Source: Bacillus horti
GTDB lineage: Bacteria > Bacillota > Bacilli > Caldalkalibacillales > JCM-10596
Assembly (NCBI RefSeq): GCF_030813115.1
Contig: NZ_JAUSTY010000017.1
Location: 1-64,000, forward strand
Length of the DNA: 64,000 nt
Reading direction: 5' to 3'
The translations under genes were made by a program, and so were the position numbers. The notes beneath the pieces are model-generated. The model was not told the DNA's origin. It saw only the letters and a program-made list of their open reading frames with translations, and searched no databases. Numbering within the stretch: the stretch's first letter is position 1; every line of letters begins with the position of its first letter. Shown here in pieces: positions 35,534 through 47,012 of this stretch.

Positions 35534-35784
35534 TTTCTTTCTCATATTACTCGGAAACTATTTCGAAAAACAAAAGGTTTTAATGGGGGAGGTATTTATT
35601 TTTGGTACAAATTAACTATATGGTTGAAGATAAAGTAGACTGTAGCTCCTAACTAAAGTCTCCCTAAGCTTGACAAAACCCTTGATACTTAGGTATATTT
35701 TCCTTTAAGAAAGAGCAAACCTATGGTAAAGGTCCTTTTATTTTATACATTTGCATACTCAATGAACAGATAAGTACATGATAG

Positions 35785-36009
35785 CCATTTAACACAGAGA
35801 GCCGGGGGAGCTGAAAACCGGTGTAAATGAATCAGGGAAAATGGTCTGGGAGAGTTAGTTGTCGAGACGAGCTATCGTTAAGGCTTCTACGTTACTCTGC
35901 GTTAAGGAGACAGTCTATGACTGAATGAGCCTGCTTTTGTGAAAAAGCAGGGAATTTGGGTGGTAACACGAGTCAACTCTCGTCCCAGTAGGGATGAGAG
36001 TTTTTTTGT
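35785..36009 (+). promoter_or_regulatory. T-box riboswitch (Met) in the metS leader
   Basis: AGAGAGCCGGGGGAGCTGAA starts Stem I. The T-box sequence TTGGGTGGTAACACG at 35956-35970 is canonical and is followed by ACTCTCGTCCC / GGGATGAGAGT, the terminator, with seven T. Uncharged tRNA pairing to the T-box would form the antiterminator instead. The likely specifier codon is the ATG at 35841 after GGGAAA, consistent with metS downstream; this placement is by eye. Confidence 0.92.
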
Positions 36010-36097
36010 GCTTGGCGATTATCTTCTAAGTGCTAGACTAGGTTACTTCTTCTGAAGCGATTCAAATGAGGCTTTTCTTAAATTTTATGAAAACTAG

Positions 36098-38122
<2,025 letters not shown>

Positions 38123-38151
38123 TGGGCTTCATGTAAATATCATATTTTCTT

Positions 38152-38189
38152 GTGTTCTATAATCGAACACGATGTTATCAAGGTAACAT
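38152..38189. promoter_or_regulatory. two adjacent perfect palindromes upstream of tatD
   Basis: GTGTTC-TATAATC-GAACAC and, one base later, ATGTTA-TCAAGG-TAACAT. The loop of the first is a perfect TATAAT, so a -10 box may sit inside an operator-like palindrome. No T-run, so not terminators for metS. No -35 is evident. Confidence 0.45.
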
Positions 38190-38219
38190 TCATACTCGAA
38201 TACTAGAAAGGAGCCTAAC

Positions 38220-38990
38220 ATGCTATTTGATACTCATACCCATTTGAACGACAAAGCGTTTGATGAGGATCGCCAGCAGGTGATGCAGCGAGCACAGGAG
38301 GAAGGTGTTTCCTTGCTTGTGAACGTAGGCTTTAATCGTGAAACGATTCCCCCAACCCTACAGCTAGCGGAGACTTATGACTTTGTCTATGCTGCTGTTG
38401 GTTGGCATCCCCAAGATGCGAGTGATTTCACGCAGGAGCATTTATCTTGGATAGAGGAGTTGGCTTGTACGCATCCGAAGGTCGTAGCTATCGGGGAAAT
38501 GGGCTTGGATTATTACTGGGACAATGCCCCTCGAGATGTGCAGAAGGACGTATTCAGGCAGCAGATTGCCTTAGCAAAAAGAGTGAAGAAGCCGATCATT
38601 ATCCATGATCGTGACGCTCATCGAGATGTGGTCGATATCCTTAAAGAAGAAGGGGCGGATCAGGTCGGAGGGATTATGCATTGTTTTGGAGGAAGTGTAG
38701 AGATTGCTCAGGAGTGTTTGGACTTAGGCTTCTACATTTCCTTTGGTGGCCCTCTTACGTTTAAAAATGCAAAAAAACCAAAAGAGGTAGCCAAGTACAT
38801 CCCGTTAGATCGCTTGCTGATTGAAACGGATAGTCCCTATTTAACACCACATCCTTACCGGGGCAAACGTAATGAGTCAAGCTATGTCAAGCACGTAGCC
38901 CAAAGCATGGCAGAAATTAAAGAAGTTTCCTATGAAGAGATTTGTCGGATCACTTTAGAGAATGGAAAAAGGGTGTTTGGTCTCAGCTAG
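38220..38990 (+). CDS. tatD: TatD family metal-dependent DNase (YabD)
   Basis: 256 residues. Amidohydrolase-type barrel: FDTHTHLND carries the first metal histidines, IGEMGLDYYW the bridging Glu, IIHDRDAH and MHCFGGS further ligands, and ETDSPYLTPHPYRGK the last Asp. TatD enzymes have 3'-5' DNase activity in repair or apoptosis-like DNA breakdown. AAAGGAG precedes ATG 38220. metS-tatD-yabE-rnmV-ksgA order as in B. subtilis. Confidence 0.95.
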   Translation: MLFDTHTHLNDKAFDEDRQQVMQRAQEEGVSLLVNVGFNRETIPPTLQLAETYDFVYAAVGWHPQDASDFTQEHLSWIEELACTHPKVVAIGEMGLDYYWDNAPRDVQKDVFRQQIALAKRVKKPIIIHDRDAHRDVVDILKEEGADQVGGIMHCFGGSVEIAQECLDLGFYISFGGPLTFKNAKKPKEVAKYIPLDRLLIETDSPYLTPHPYRGKRNESSYVKHVAQSMAEIKEVSYEEICRITLENGKRVFGLS

Positions 38991-39075
38991 TTTTTTGCCC
39001 TGTCATACTCTGTCATGATCCCACATAACAGTAAGAGGAATCCCGATGTCGATTCTCCCCGTCGATAAAAGCTTT

Positions 39076-39105
39076 TTGACAGCTTGCTCCCCATTAGGTT
39101 AGAAT
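39076..39105 (+). promoter_or_regulatory. sigma-A promoter of yabE
   Basis: TTGACA, 18 bases, TAGAAT; it ends 30 bases before the yabE start. Confidence 0.65.
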
Positions 39106-39134
39106 GGGCAACAGGAAAGGGAGGAGATAAATTC

Positions 39135-40205
39135 ATGATAGGTTCGAGCTTGAAGAAGCTGTGGGGTAAGGTGAGTCAGCCTTATACCAAAAAGCTTCTC
39201 ATCGTAGCTTGCTTCATCGTGGCCTGTCTTACACTGGTAGCGTTCAGTATCAACGAGGAGTATGATGTCCAAGTGAATCTGAACGGACACGAGATGCAAG
39301 TAACGACCCAAGCAAAAACAGTCCAGGAATTGCTCCAGAAACTAGGGATTGCCTACACGTATCAAGATCAAATAGATCCAGAATTAAACACAGAACTTGA
39401 ATCAGATATGACTATCACGTGGAAACAAGCAAAACAATTATCAGTGATCCGCTATGGAACACTGGAATCCGTTTGGACAACAGCCCAGACGGTTGGAGAA
39501 TTCATCGAGGAACAAGGAATAGAGCTTGAGGATGAAAATATTGAAGTCAAACCAGATCCTCATCATAGGCTGTATTCAAATCAATGGGTCGAAATAGCAG
39601 AAGTCTACGAAACAACCGAGGAGGAGGAATTTACGGTTCCTTATCAAACGGTTCGCAGAGACGACCCAAACATGCTACAGGGTCAAGAGAAGAAGGTTGC
39701 AGATGGAAAAGATGGGCTAGGGAAAAATGTTTATCAGGTTTCCTACAGAAATGGCTTTCAAACACAGCGGGAGAAAGTAGAGACGCATGTGATTGAAGAG
39801 AAAAAGGATGAAATTGTGGCTGTAGGCACGATGGCTTCCGTTTCTAGGGGAGGATACGTATTTGCACCGAGATCTGTCTTAGAAGATGTAACGTTAACCG
39901 CCTACTCTGCAGGGGAGGCACATACGGGAAAAACGGCTGACCATCCTCAGTATGGGATTACTCGCTCAGGAGCACGAGTGGAGGAAGGACGAACGATTGC
40001 CGTAGATCCGAATGTAATCCCTTTAGGGACATGGGTATACATTGAAGATATAGGATTGCGTAAAGCCGAGGATACCGGCGGTGCTATAAAGGGGAATAAG
40101 ATCGACGTTTATTACGATAGTGATAGCACAGCCAGAAATTTTGGTGTAAAAAGGAATTACAAGGTGTACATCATCGGGAAGAACAAGCCGGCAGCTTTAG
40201 AGTAA
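39135..40205 (+). CDS. yabE: YabE-type cell wall protein with DUF348, G5 and 3D domains
   Basis: 356 residues from ATG 39135, with GGGAGGAG upstream. One N-terminal membrane segment (about 20-38). Two DUF348 repeats follow (about 42-150), then a G5 domain (about 155-235), then a 3D domain with VTLTAYSAGEAHTG and the acidic EDTGGAIKGNKIDVY. The family resembles resuscitation-promoting factors and MltA-like lytic transglycosylases and probably cuts or remodels peptidoglycan outside the membrane. Alternative start at 39084 overlaps the promoter and is rejected. Confidence 0.93.
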   Translation: MIGSSLKKLWGKVSQPYTKKLLIVACFIVACLTLVAFSINEEYDVQVNLNGHEMQVTTQAKTVQELLQKLGIAYTYQDQIDPELNTELESDMTITWKQAKQLSVIRYGTLESVWTTAQTVGEFIEEQGIELEDENIEVKPDPHHRLYSNQWVEIAEVYETTEEEEFTVPYQTVRRDDPNMLQGQEKKVADGKDGLGKNVYQVSYRNGFQTQREKVETHVIEEKKDEIVAVGTMASVSRGGYVFAPRSVLEDVTLTAYSAGEAHTGKTADHPQYGITRSGARVEEGRTIAVDPNVIPLGTWVYIEDIGLRKAEDTGGAIKGNKIDVYYDSDSTARNFGVKRNYKVYIIGKNKPAALE

Positions 40206-40248
40206 AATATAGGCTAAGTTGTCTCCTGAGGTAAAGGATTAAGCTCAT

Positions 40249-41689
<1,441 letters not shown>

Positions 41690-41719
41690 CATGTGGAAGG
41701 CTCAATCCGTCTAGCCATA

Positions 41720-41753
41720 CCCAGCAACTTTTGTTGCTGGGCTTTATTTCGTG
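41720..41753 (+). terminator. terminator of the yabE-ksgA cluster
   Basis: CCCAGCAAC-TTTT-GTTGCTGGG is a perfect 9-bp stem followed by CTTTATTTC. Confidence 0.9.
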
Positions 41754-41793
41754 ATAAAATAATGAAAACTAGGTAAGCGGAGGATGGTGGAGC

Positions 41794-42147
41794 ATGAACA
41801 AGCATAGAATTTATACAACAAGTGTCGCAGGTGTCTATCCCCATTATGTTACGAAAGCGGAGAAAAAAGGCCGGACGAAGACAGAAGTCGATGAAATCAT
41901 CCGTTGGCTGACAGGATATAGTCAGGAGGAGTTTGAAGCCCAACTGGAAAAACAAACAGATTTTGAAACCTTCTTTGCGGAAGCGCCAGGGATGAATCCA
42001 TCACGGAATTTGATCAAGGGTGTGATCTGTGGTGTCCGAATAGAAGAGATCGAAGAAACAACTATGCGAGAAATCCGCTACCTCGATAAGCTGGTCGATG
42101 AGCTAGCAAAAGGAAAAGCGATGGAGAAGATTTTGCGAAAGCAATAG
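41794..42147 (+). CDS. DUF2200 family protein
   Basis: 117 residues, small and soluble. [57 protein letters not shown] and [17 protein letters not shown] match the DUF2200 family, whose function is unknown. Homologues occur patchily in bacteria, so this may be an acquired gene; B. subtilis has none between ksgA and yabG. GCGGAGGATGG precedes the ATG. Confidence 0.88.
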   Translation: MNKHRIYTTSVAGVYPHYVTKAEKKGRTKTEVDEIIRWLTGYSQEEFEAQLEKQTDFETFFAEAPGMNPSRNLIKGVICGVRIEEIEETTMREIRYLDKLVDELAKGKAMEKILRKQ

Positions 42148-42234
42148 TTATAAGAGAGATGCTATAGAGATAAAACAATGACATACACCTAACCTTCATC
42201 ATTTGCATACGGTAGTAGCAGAGGAGGTTGGAGT

Positions 42235-43062
42235 ATGTCTTTTAAGGTTGGAGATATTGTAGGGAGAAAATCGTATCAAGTCGATATTCATTTTCGGATC
42301 ATTGCCATAGATCATAAGACACAGGAGGCAGAGCTTAAAGGCATTGATATGAGACTGTTTGCCGATGCTCCTCTCGAGGATTTGGTGCGCATCGATGACG
42401 ACACACGAGATAAGCTACGCGAGCTCGACGAGCAAAGAACTTCAAGCTCAGTGGAGCAGATCAAACAGGACAGGGAGAGCTCGGAAGGTGAGGGTGACGG
42501 CTTCTTCGAGCTCCCGGGCCGTGTGTTGCATATGGATGGGGATGCGAATTATCTTAAGAAGTGTATGGAGGTCTACCGGGAGCTAAACATTCCTGTTTAT
42601 GGGATTCATATGCCGGAAAAGGAAATGCCAGATCGTGTCACAGAGCTTCTGAACCAGCTCCGTCCAGAGATTTTAATTATGACTGGACATGATGCCTACA
42701 GCAAAACAAAAGGGGAGAGAAATGATCTCAAAGCGTATCGCCATTCTAGCTACTTTTGCGAGGCTGTAAAGCTAGCTAGAGAATATGAGCGTCATCGGGA
42801 TAATCTGATTATCTTTGCAGGAGCCTGTCAATCGCATTTTGAGGCCCTTATTTCCTCCGGAGCCAACTTTGCTAGTTCTCCTGAGCGAGTGAATATTCAT
42901 GCCTTAGATCCCGTTTTTATTGTGGAAAAGGCTTGTTATACATCGATTGATCAAATCATTAATGTCAAACAGATTCTGCATTATTCTGTCACTGGTAGCT
43001 CAGGCTTAGGTGGCATTGATACAAGAGGAACATACAGAATGGGGAAGCCCAAGTTGAAATAG
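42235..43062 (+). CDS. yabG: sporulation-specific protease YabG
   Basis: 275 residues. The N-terminal SH3-like part (FKVGDIVGRKSYQVDIHFRI) is followed by the U57 peptidase domain with ILIMTGHDAYSKTKG, FAGACQSHFEAL (His/Cys candidates for catalysis) and GSSGLGGIDTRGTYRMG. YabG trims coat proteins such as SpoIVA and SafA. GAGGAGG precedes the ATG. CATACACC at 42182 resembles a mother-cell sigma (sigma-E/K) -10, but no -35 is clear. Confidence 0.95.
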   Translation: MSFKVGDIVGRKSYQVDIHFRIIAIDHKTQEAELKGIDMRLFADAPLEDLVRIDDDTRDKLRELDEQRTSSSVEQIKQDRESSEGEGDGFFELPGRVLHMDGDANYLKKCMEVYRELNIPVYGIHMPEKEMPDRVTELLNQLRPEILIMTGHDAYSKTKGERNDLKAYRHSSYFCEAVKLAREYERHRDNLIIFAGACQSHFEALISSGANFASSPERVNIHALDPVFIVEKACYTSIDQIINVKQILHYSVTGSSGLGGIDTRGTYRMGKPKLK

Positions 43063-43099
43063 GGACAATTCATGACCCGCATATGCACCACCTTACAAG

Positions 43100-43130
43100 C
43101 ACTTTCACAAAAAATTGTGGGGTGTTTTTT
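43100..43130 (+). terminator. terminator of yabG
   Basis: CAC...TTCACAA pairs with TTGTGGG...GTG around AAAA; six T follow. Confidence 0.7.
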
Positions 43131-43180
43131 GTTGTTTGTCCACATATTTTGTCAAATTTACGGAAATCATAAAAAAGTAA

Positions 43181-43250
43181 TTGACAACTAAATTGTCCTC
43201 TTGCTATAATGTATAATTTGCTTGACTTTTTGGGCGGGACATGGTACAAT
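43181..43250 (+). promoter_or_regulatory. tandem sigma-A promoters of veg
   Basis: P1: TTGACA (43181), 18 bases, TATAAT (43205). P2: TTGACT (43222), 17 bases, TACAAT (43245). Both are close to consensus. The B. subtilis veg promoter is likewise among its strongest. Confidence 0.85.
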
Positions 43251-43274
43251 CATTTCGAGTGAGGTGGTAGTAGG

Positions 43275-43553
43275 ATGGGAAGAAATGCGTTAGTAGATAT
43301 CAAACGCAGTTTGGATGAGCACATCGGCTCGCGAATTTTACTAAAGGCGAACGGCGGTCGCCGGAAAACCGTTGAAAGAACAGGGGTGTTAGAAGAAACA
43401 TATCCTTCTGTTTTTATCATCAAGCTAGATGAAGAACAGCATGCTTTTAAACGAGTTTCTTACAGCTACGCAGATATACTCACAGAGACGGTTGAACTAA
43501 CCGTATATCAAGACAACCAAGAACAAATTCGAATCACATATGTGAAACAGTAG
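43275..43553 (+). CDS. veg: Veg protein, stimulator of biofilm formation
   Basis: 92 residues. [40 protein letters not shown] and [13 protein letters not shown] define the Veg family (DUF1021). In B. subtilis Veg raises biofilm matrix gene expression by acting against SinR; mechanism not settled. GAGGTGG precedes the ATG. Tandem consensus promoters predict high expression. Confidence 0.96.
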   Translation: MGRNALVDIKRSLDEHIGSRILLKANGGRRKTVERTGVLEETYPSVFIIKLDEEQHAFKRVSYSYADILTETVELTVYQDNQEQIRITYVKQ

Positions 43554-43578
43554 ACTTCCTTTGGGGTCTACTTTCTTT
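43550..43578 (+). terminator. terminator of veg
   Basis: GTAGAC (overlapping the stop codon) pairs with GTCTAC, followed by TTTCTTTA. Confidence 0.65.
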
Positions 43579-43588
43579 ATGTTCAGAG

Positions 43589-43595
43589 CATACTA
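43589..43595 (+). promoter_or_regulatory. candidate sigma-G -10 box of sspF
   Basis: CATACTA matches the sigma-G -10 consensus and lies about 33 bases before the SASP gene. The matching -35 at 43566 (GTCTAC) is poor and overlaps the veg terminator stem. Confidence 0.4.
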
Positions 43596-43627
43596 TAGAT
43601 ATCGTTTCTATAAAGGGGGCTAGAATC

Positions 43628-43816
43628 ATGGGTAGAAGACGTGGGATCATGTCAGAAGCGTTGAAATATGAATTAGCCAAAGAGCTAGGATTTTATGATA
43701 CCGTCCAGCAAGAGGGATGGGGAGGAATTCGAGCACAGGATGCCGGGAACATGGTCAAACGCGCGATTGAAATAGCTCAGCAAAGTCTTGTACAGCAGAA
43801 CCATAAACAAGAATAG
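43628..43816 (+). CDS. sspF: small acid-soluble spore protein, alpha/beta type (SspF)
   Basis: 62 residues. A DNA-binding protein that coats forespore [22 protein letters not shown] takes the place of the region cut by the GPR protease; [20 protein letters not shown] is the conserved C-terminal helix with the typical GG and KRxIE signature. AAGGGGG precedes the ATG. Same position after veg as in B. subtilis. Confidence 0.93.
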   Translation: MGRRRGIMSEALKYELAKELGFYDTVQQEGWGGIRAQDAGNMVKRAIEIAQQSLVQQNHKQE

Positions 43817-43824
43817 AAACGATA

Positions 43825-43850
43825 CGGGGCTAAACCAGCCCCGTTTTTTT
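43825..43850 (+). terminator. terminator of sspF
   Basis: CGGGGCT-AAACC-AGCCCCG followed by seven T; a perfect 7-bp GC-rich stem. Confidence 0.93.
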
Positions 43851-43851
43851 G

Positions 43852-43889
43852 TACTTTCAGAATTTATATGTTTTGCAGGTAGATAGTAT
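43852..43889 (+). repeat. short dispersed repeat containing TCAGAATTTATA (second copy)
   Basis: Begins TACTTTCAGAATTTATA and ends GGTAGATAGTATA, as in 27804-27839. Again directly behind a terminator T-run and followed here, one base later, by the hairpin repeat 43891-43939. Confidence 0.6.
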
Positions 43890-43890
43890 A

Positions 43891-43939
43891 AGAAAAACTA
43901 AGGCTTTCGCCAGGACTTGGCGATAAGCCAAGTTTTTCT
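43891..43939. repeat. hairpin repeat, copy 1 (imperfect 22-bp arms)
   Basis: AGAAAAACTAAGGCTTTCGCCA pairs with TGGCGATAAGCCAAGTTTTTCT (two single-base differences), loop GGACT-type. The copy at 46904-46954 shares most bases and keeps the pairing where it differs. T/A runs at both ends would let it act as a bidirectional terminator. It lies between sspF and ispE. Confidence 0.8.
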
Positions 43940-44063
43940 AATAGGAGTATGATTAGCCATTTATTAGTTTTCTAATGCATAAGGATTTTTCCCCTAGCTA
44001 TGGTCAACTTTCTTAAGGAATGGTAAAATGTTAGGGCAATCTGGGGAAATGTGGTGACAAGAC

Positions 44064-44927
44064 ATGAACGTATCCTATAAGGCTCCGGCTAAAATAAACT
44101 TAACACTAGATGTTTTACATAAAAGAGATGACGGTTATCATGAAGTAGAAATGGTCATGACGACTATTGATTTAGCAGATCAGTTACATTTTACTTTACG
44201 AGAGGATAAAAAAATTATATTGGACTGCTCAGCAAGCTATGTCCCAACGGATCAGAGGAATCTTGTATATCAGGTAGCTAAACTGCTTCAGGAGCGCTTT
44301 GGTGTGGAACAAGGGGTGTCCGTCTACATTGAGAAGAATATTCCTGTTGCTGCGGGGCTAGCAGGTGGATCAAGTGATGCAGCGATGGCCATCAAAGGAT
44401 TAAATGAACTGTGGAAGCTTAATCTATCGATAGAGCAAATGGCTGAAATTGGAGCAGAGATTGGCTCAGATGTTCCTTTTTGCATTTATGGGGGGACAGC
44501 TTTAGCTACTGGTCGAGGAGAGATTATTCATCCTCTACCTTCTCCGCCTCCTTTTTGGGTGATCCTAGCCAAGCCACCTATCGGGGTGTCTACAGGGAAC
44601 ATCTATCGAAAGCTTAAGGCAAGTGAAATAACGGAGCATCCGAACACGGAACGGATGATTGAAGCCATTAAGGAGAAAGACTTTCCTACGATGGCAGCTA
44701 CACTAGGTAATGTCCTAGAGGAAGTCACCTTGAAGGAGCACCCTCAGGTTCAGAGGATCAAGGAAAGAATGCAGAAGGATGGAGCGGATGGGGTGCTAAT
44801 GTCAGGCAGTGGCCCTACCGTTTATGCCATTACACAGAAGGAATCCAAGGTACAACGCCTGTATAACGCTTTGAAGGGTTTCTGTCGGGATGTGTACGTC
44901 GTACGTTCTATCGGTGAGAGAAAATAG
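44064..44927 (+). CDS. ispE: 4-diphosphocytidyl-2-C-methyl-D-erythritol kinase
   Basis: 287 residues. GHMP kinase of the MEP isoprenoid pathway. [20 protein letters not shown] is the N-terminal signature with the catalytic Lys and Asp nearby, [16 protein letters not shown] the ATP phosphate loop, and [12 protein letters not shown] the C-terminal GHMP motif. ATG 44064 follows a TGGTGAC ribosome region. No terminator before purR. Confidence 0.97.
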   Translation: MNVSYKAPAKINLTLDVLHKRDDGYHEVEMVMTTIDLADQLHFTLREDKKIILDCSASYVPTDQRNLVYQVAKLLQERFGVEQGVSVYIEKNIPVAAGLAGGSSDAAMAIKGLNELWKLNLSIEQMAEIGAEIGSDVPFCIYGGTALATGRGEIIHPLPSPPPFWVILAKPPIGVSTGNIYRKLKASEITEHPNTERMIEAIKEKDFPTMAATLGNVLEEVTLKEHPQVQRIKERMQKDGADGVLMSGSGPTVYAITQKESKVQRLYNALKGFCRDVYVVRSIGERK

Positions 44928-44928
44928 C

Positions 44929-44979
44929 TTGATAAAAAACGTATAAAAATGGTATAGTACCTTCATAATATTCGGGTTT
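44929..44979 (+). promoter_or_regulatory. purR promoter and candidate PurBox
   Basis: TTGATA (44929), 18 bases, TATAGT (44953). Just downstream, 44967-44979 read on the minus strand is AAACCCGAATATT, 11 of 13 matches to the B. subtilis PurBox AWWWCCGAACWWT. It would let PurR repress itself. A second half-site 19 bases upstream is weak. Confidence 0.5.
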
Positions 44980-44994
44980 AGGAGGTTATTGTAC

Positions 44995-45822
44995 GTGAAA
45001 AAATTACGTCGCAGTGCTAGAATCGCAGATATGACCCAGTATCTGCTAGAGAAACCTCACCTCCTGATTCCTCTGACCTATTTTTCTGAACGCTATGGTT
45101 CAGCTAAATCCTCGATTAGTGAGGACTTACAAATTATTAAAGAAGTGTTTGAACTAGAGCAGCTTGGAGAACTTAAAACACTACCAGGAGCAGCTGGTGG
45201 TGTTAAATATATGCCGAAGGTAAGCATGGAACAAGCGAAAAAATGGGTAGAGGAGATTCGAGTTGGGTTAGAGGACTCATCGAGAATCCTACCAGGCGGC
45301 TATTTATACATGTCGGACTATTTACATCAGCCACAGATCGTGAATCAGCTGGGCAAAATCTTTTGCTCTGCCTATCATGGACTGGATGTGGACTATGTAA
45401 TGACTGTTGAAACGAAAGGGATTCCCTTAGCGTACGCAACGGCACAGTACTTAAATGTCCCGATTATTATTGTTCGTCGTGATAATCGGGTAACAGAGGG
45501 TTCAGTTGTAAGTATTAATTATGTGTCAGGGTCTAGCAAGCGTATACAAACGATGTCCCTTTCACGTAGAGCGCTTCCGGCCAACGCTAAAGTCCTCATT
45601 ATGGACGATTTTATGAAGGCGGGAGGCACCATACGCGGTATGATGGATCTCCTGCTTGAGTTCCAAGCTGAGGTCGTAGGGACATGTGTTTTTGTAGAAG
45701 CGGAGCACAAAGAAGAAAGGCTAGTGGATCAAGTTCGTTCTTTGATTCGAATTAAGCATATTGACTCAACAAACAAGCAAATTACGATGGAGACAGGAAG
45801 TCTCTTTGACAACCTAGAGTAG
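44995..45822 (+). CDS. purR: purine operon repressor PurR
   Basis: 275 residues from GTG 44995, 9 bases after AGGAGG; TTG 44989 is too near. The N-terminal winged helix (about 1-74) has RRSARIADMTQYLLEKP and GSAKSSISEDLQII. The C-terminal phosphoribosyltransferase-fold domain has VLIMDDFMKAGGTIRGMMDL, the PRPP-binding loop. PRPP relieves repression of purine genes; here also ridA follows, as in B. subtilis. Confidence 0.96.
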   Translation: MKKLRRSARIADMTQYLLEKPHLLIPLTYFSERYGSAKSSISEDLQIIKEVFELEQLGELKTLPGAAGGVKYMPKVSMEQAKKWVEEIRVGLEDSSRILPGGYLYMSDYLHQPQIVNQLGKIFCSAYHGLDVDYVMTVETKGIPLAYATAQYLNVPIIIVRRDNRVTEGSVVSINYVSGSSKRIQTMSLSRRALPANAKVLIMDDFMKAGGTIRGMMDLLLEFQAEVVGTCVFVEAEHKEERLVDQVRSLIRIKHIDSTNKQITMETGSLFDNLE

Positions 45823-45865
45823 AGTCTTTAGGAGTTCGAAAATAAATACTATGAACCAACTAATG

Positions 45866-45922
45866 AAGGTGCAGGTTAAGGTTTTCTTTTGAAAAAAGAG
45901 AGCCAAACCTGCACCTTTAATA
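45866..45922 (+). terminator. terminator-like hairpin between purR and ridA
   Basis: AAGGTGCAGGTT and AACCTGCACCTT are perfect 12-bp arms around 28 bases containing TTTTCTTTTG/AAAAAAGAG pairing. Only TTTAATA follows, so termination may be partial. Confidence 0.75.
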
Positions 45923-46044
45923 TAGAATAGGCTTTAGGAAGGAATGTTGGATAAACTCCTCTTTCTAAAAAGATATTCCCTTTGACAAGGATTTTTTTAC
46001 CATTCAAAAAGACGTAATCAAATAAAAAATGGAGGTATGTACAC

Positions 46045-46428
46045 ATGACAGTAAAAAAAGTAGTACAAACAAACGAAGCCCCGCAAGCTATTGGACCATA
46101 TTCTCAAGCGATGCAAGTAGGGGAGTTCCTATTTACATCAGGCCAAATTCCATTGAATAAGGAAGGAGAGCTTGTAGAGGGTGGTATTCAAGAACAGACC
46201 AAACAAGTCATCGAAAACCTAATTGCTGTCCTAGCGGCAGCTGGTTATAGCTTGTCCGATGTTGTCAAAACCACCGTATTTATTAAGGACATGAACGAGT
46301 TTGTAGCCCTTAATGAAACGTATGAATCCTACTTTGGATCAACAAAACCAGCTCGTTCTACTGTCGAGGTGGCTAGACTTCCTAAGGACGTAAAAGTCGA
46401 GATAGAATGCATAGCTGTGAAAAGTTGA
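46045..46428 (+). CDS. ridA: RidA family enamine/imine deaminase (YabJ)
   Basis: 127 residues. It hydrolyses reactive 2-aminoacrylate and related imines produced by PLP enzymes. [26 protein letters not shown], and [20 protein letters not shown] with the catalytic Arg are the RidA signatures. TGGAGG precedes the ATG. In B. subtilis it is cotranscribed with purR; the hairpin at 45866 may lessen that here. Confidence 0.96.
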   Translation: MTVKKVVQTNEAPQAIGPYSQAMQVGEFLFTSGQIPLNKEGELVEGGIQEQTKQVIENLIAVLAAAGYSLSDVVKTTVFIKDMNEFVALNETYESYFGSTKPARSTVEVARLPKDVKVEIECIAVKS

Positions 46429-46479
46429 CGCATAAATGTGAAAAAAATGTGAAATGTGCGAAATTTTTTTGATTTGGAA

Positions 46480-46509
46480 GAAGGAGTTTTTCCCACCTTT
46501 GTTGAATTT
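46480..46509 (+). promoter_or_regulatory. sigma-H promoter of spoVG
   Basis: GAAGGAGTT, 12 bases, GTTGAATTT: a near-perfect sigma-H promoter (one -35 mismatch, full -10). A T-rich and A-rich stretch lies directly upstream (46438-46471), as at B. subtilis spoVG where AbrB binds. Confidence 0.8.
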
Positions 46510-46550
46510 TATTCTCAAGACTTTTATTTTGGTAAAAGGTGGTGAAAAGC

Positions 46551-46844
46551 ATGGAAATTACCGACGTTAGACTTCGCCGTGTAAATACGGACGGAAGAAT
46601 GCGAGCAATTGCTTCTATCACTATTGACAACGAGTTTGTCGTACATGACATTCGCGTCATTGATGGGAACAACGGAATGTTCGTAGCGATGCCTTCAAAA
46701 CGCACTCCAGATGGAGAGTTTCGAGATATTGCACATCCAATATCTTCTACGACACGTGAGAAGATTCAAGACGCTGTTTTAGCTGAGTATGACGCAGCAG
46801 GCGAACATGCAGAGGAATTACAGGTGGAAGAAGCTGGGGCATAA
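46551..46844 (+). CDS. spoVG: SpoVG, RNA/DNA-binding regulator
   Basis: 97 residues from ATG 46551 ([17 protein letters not shown]); AAAGGTGG lies upstream, and GTG 46539 overlaps that site. The beta-sheet core with [20 protein letters not shown] and [17 protein letters not shown] is highly conserved. SpoVG binds nucleic acid and affects septation, cortex formation and toxin expression in various Firmicutes. The acidic C-terminal tail (about 15 residues) is variable. Confidence 0.97.
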   Translation: MEITDVRLRRVNTDGRMRAIASITIDNEFVVHDIRVIDGNNGMFVAMPSKRTPDGEFRDIAHPISSTTREKIQDAVLAEYDAAGEHAEELQVEEAGA

Positions 46845-46864
46845 TTCAATACGGCAAAGAGGGG

Positions 46865-46897
46865 GATTCAACCAAAGTTGAGTCTTCTTTTTTTATT
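46865..46897 (+). terminator. terminator of spoVG
   Basis: GATTCAAC-CAAA-GTTGAGTC (one G-T pair) followed by TTCTTTTTTTATTTT. Confidence 0.85.
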
Positions 46898-46903
46898 TTA
46901 AGC

Positions 46904-46954
46904 AGAAAAATTAAGGCTTACGCTCAAGGGCTTGACGATAAGCCAAGTTTTTCT
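46904..46954. repeat. hairpin repeat, copy 2
   Basis: AGAAAAATTAAGGCTTACG...CGATAAGCCAAGTTTTTCT. It differs from the copy at 43891-43939 mainly in the stem tip (CTCAAGGGCTTGA instead of CCAGGACTTGG), where the pairing is kept. Same type of place: after a terminator, before the next promoter. Confidence 0.8.
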
Positions 46955-46968
46955 AAGGTATGATCCGT

Positions 46969-47012
46969 CTAAGGCTGTATTCATAGGGTTGGATGAAGAG
47001 CCTTAGTTTTTA
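46969..47012 (+). terminator. strong hairpin with T-run in front of glmU
   Basis: CTAAGGCT pairs with AGCCTTAG, and TTCAT with ATGAA inside, followed by TTTTTAT. It is 80 bases upstream of the glmU start. It could end transcripts from spoVG or attenuate glmU, depending on where the glmU promoter lies. Confidence 0.8.
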
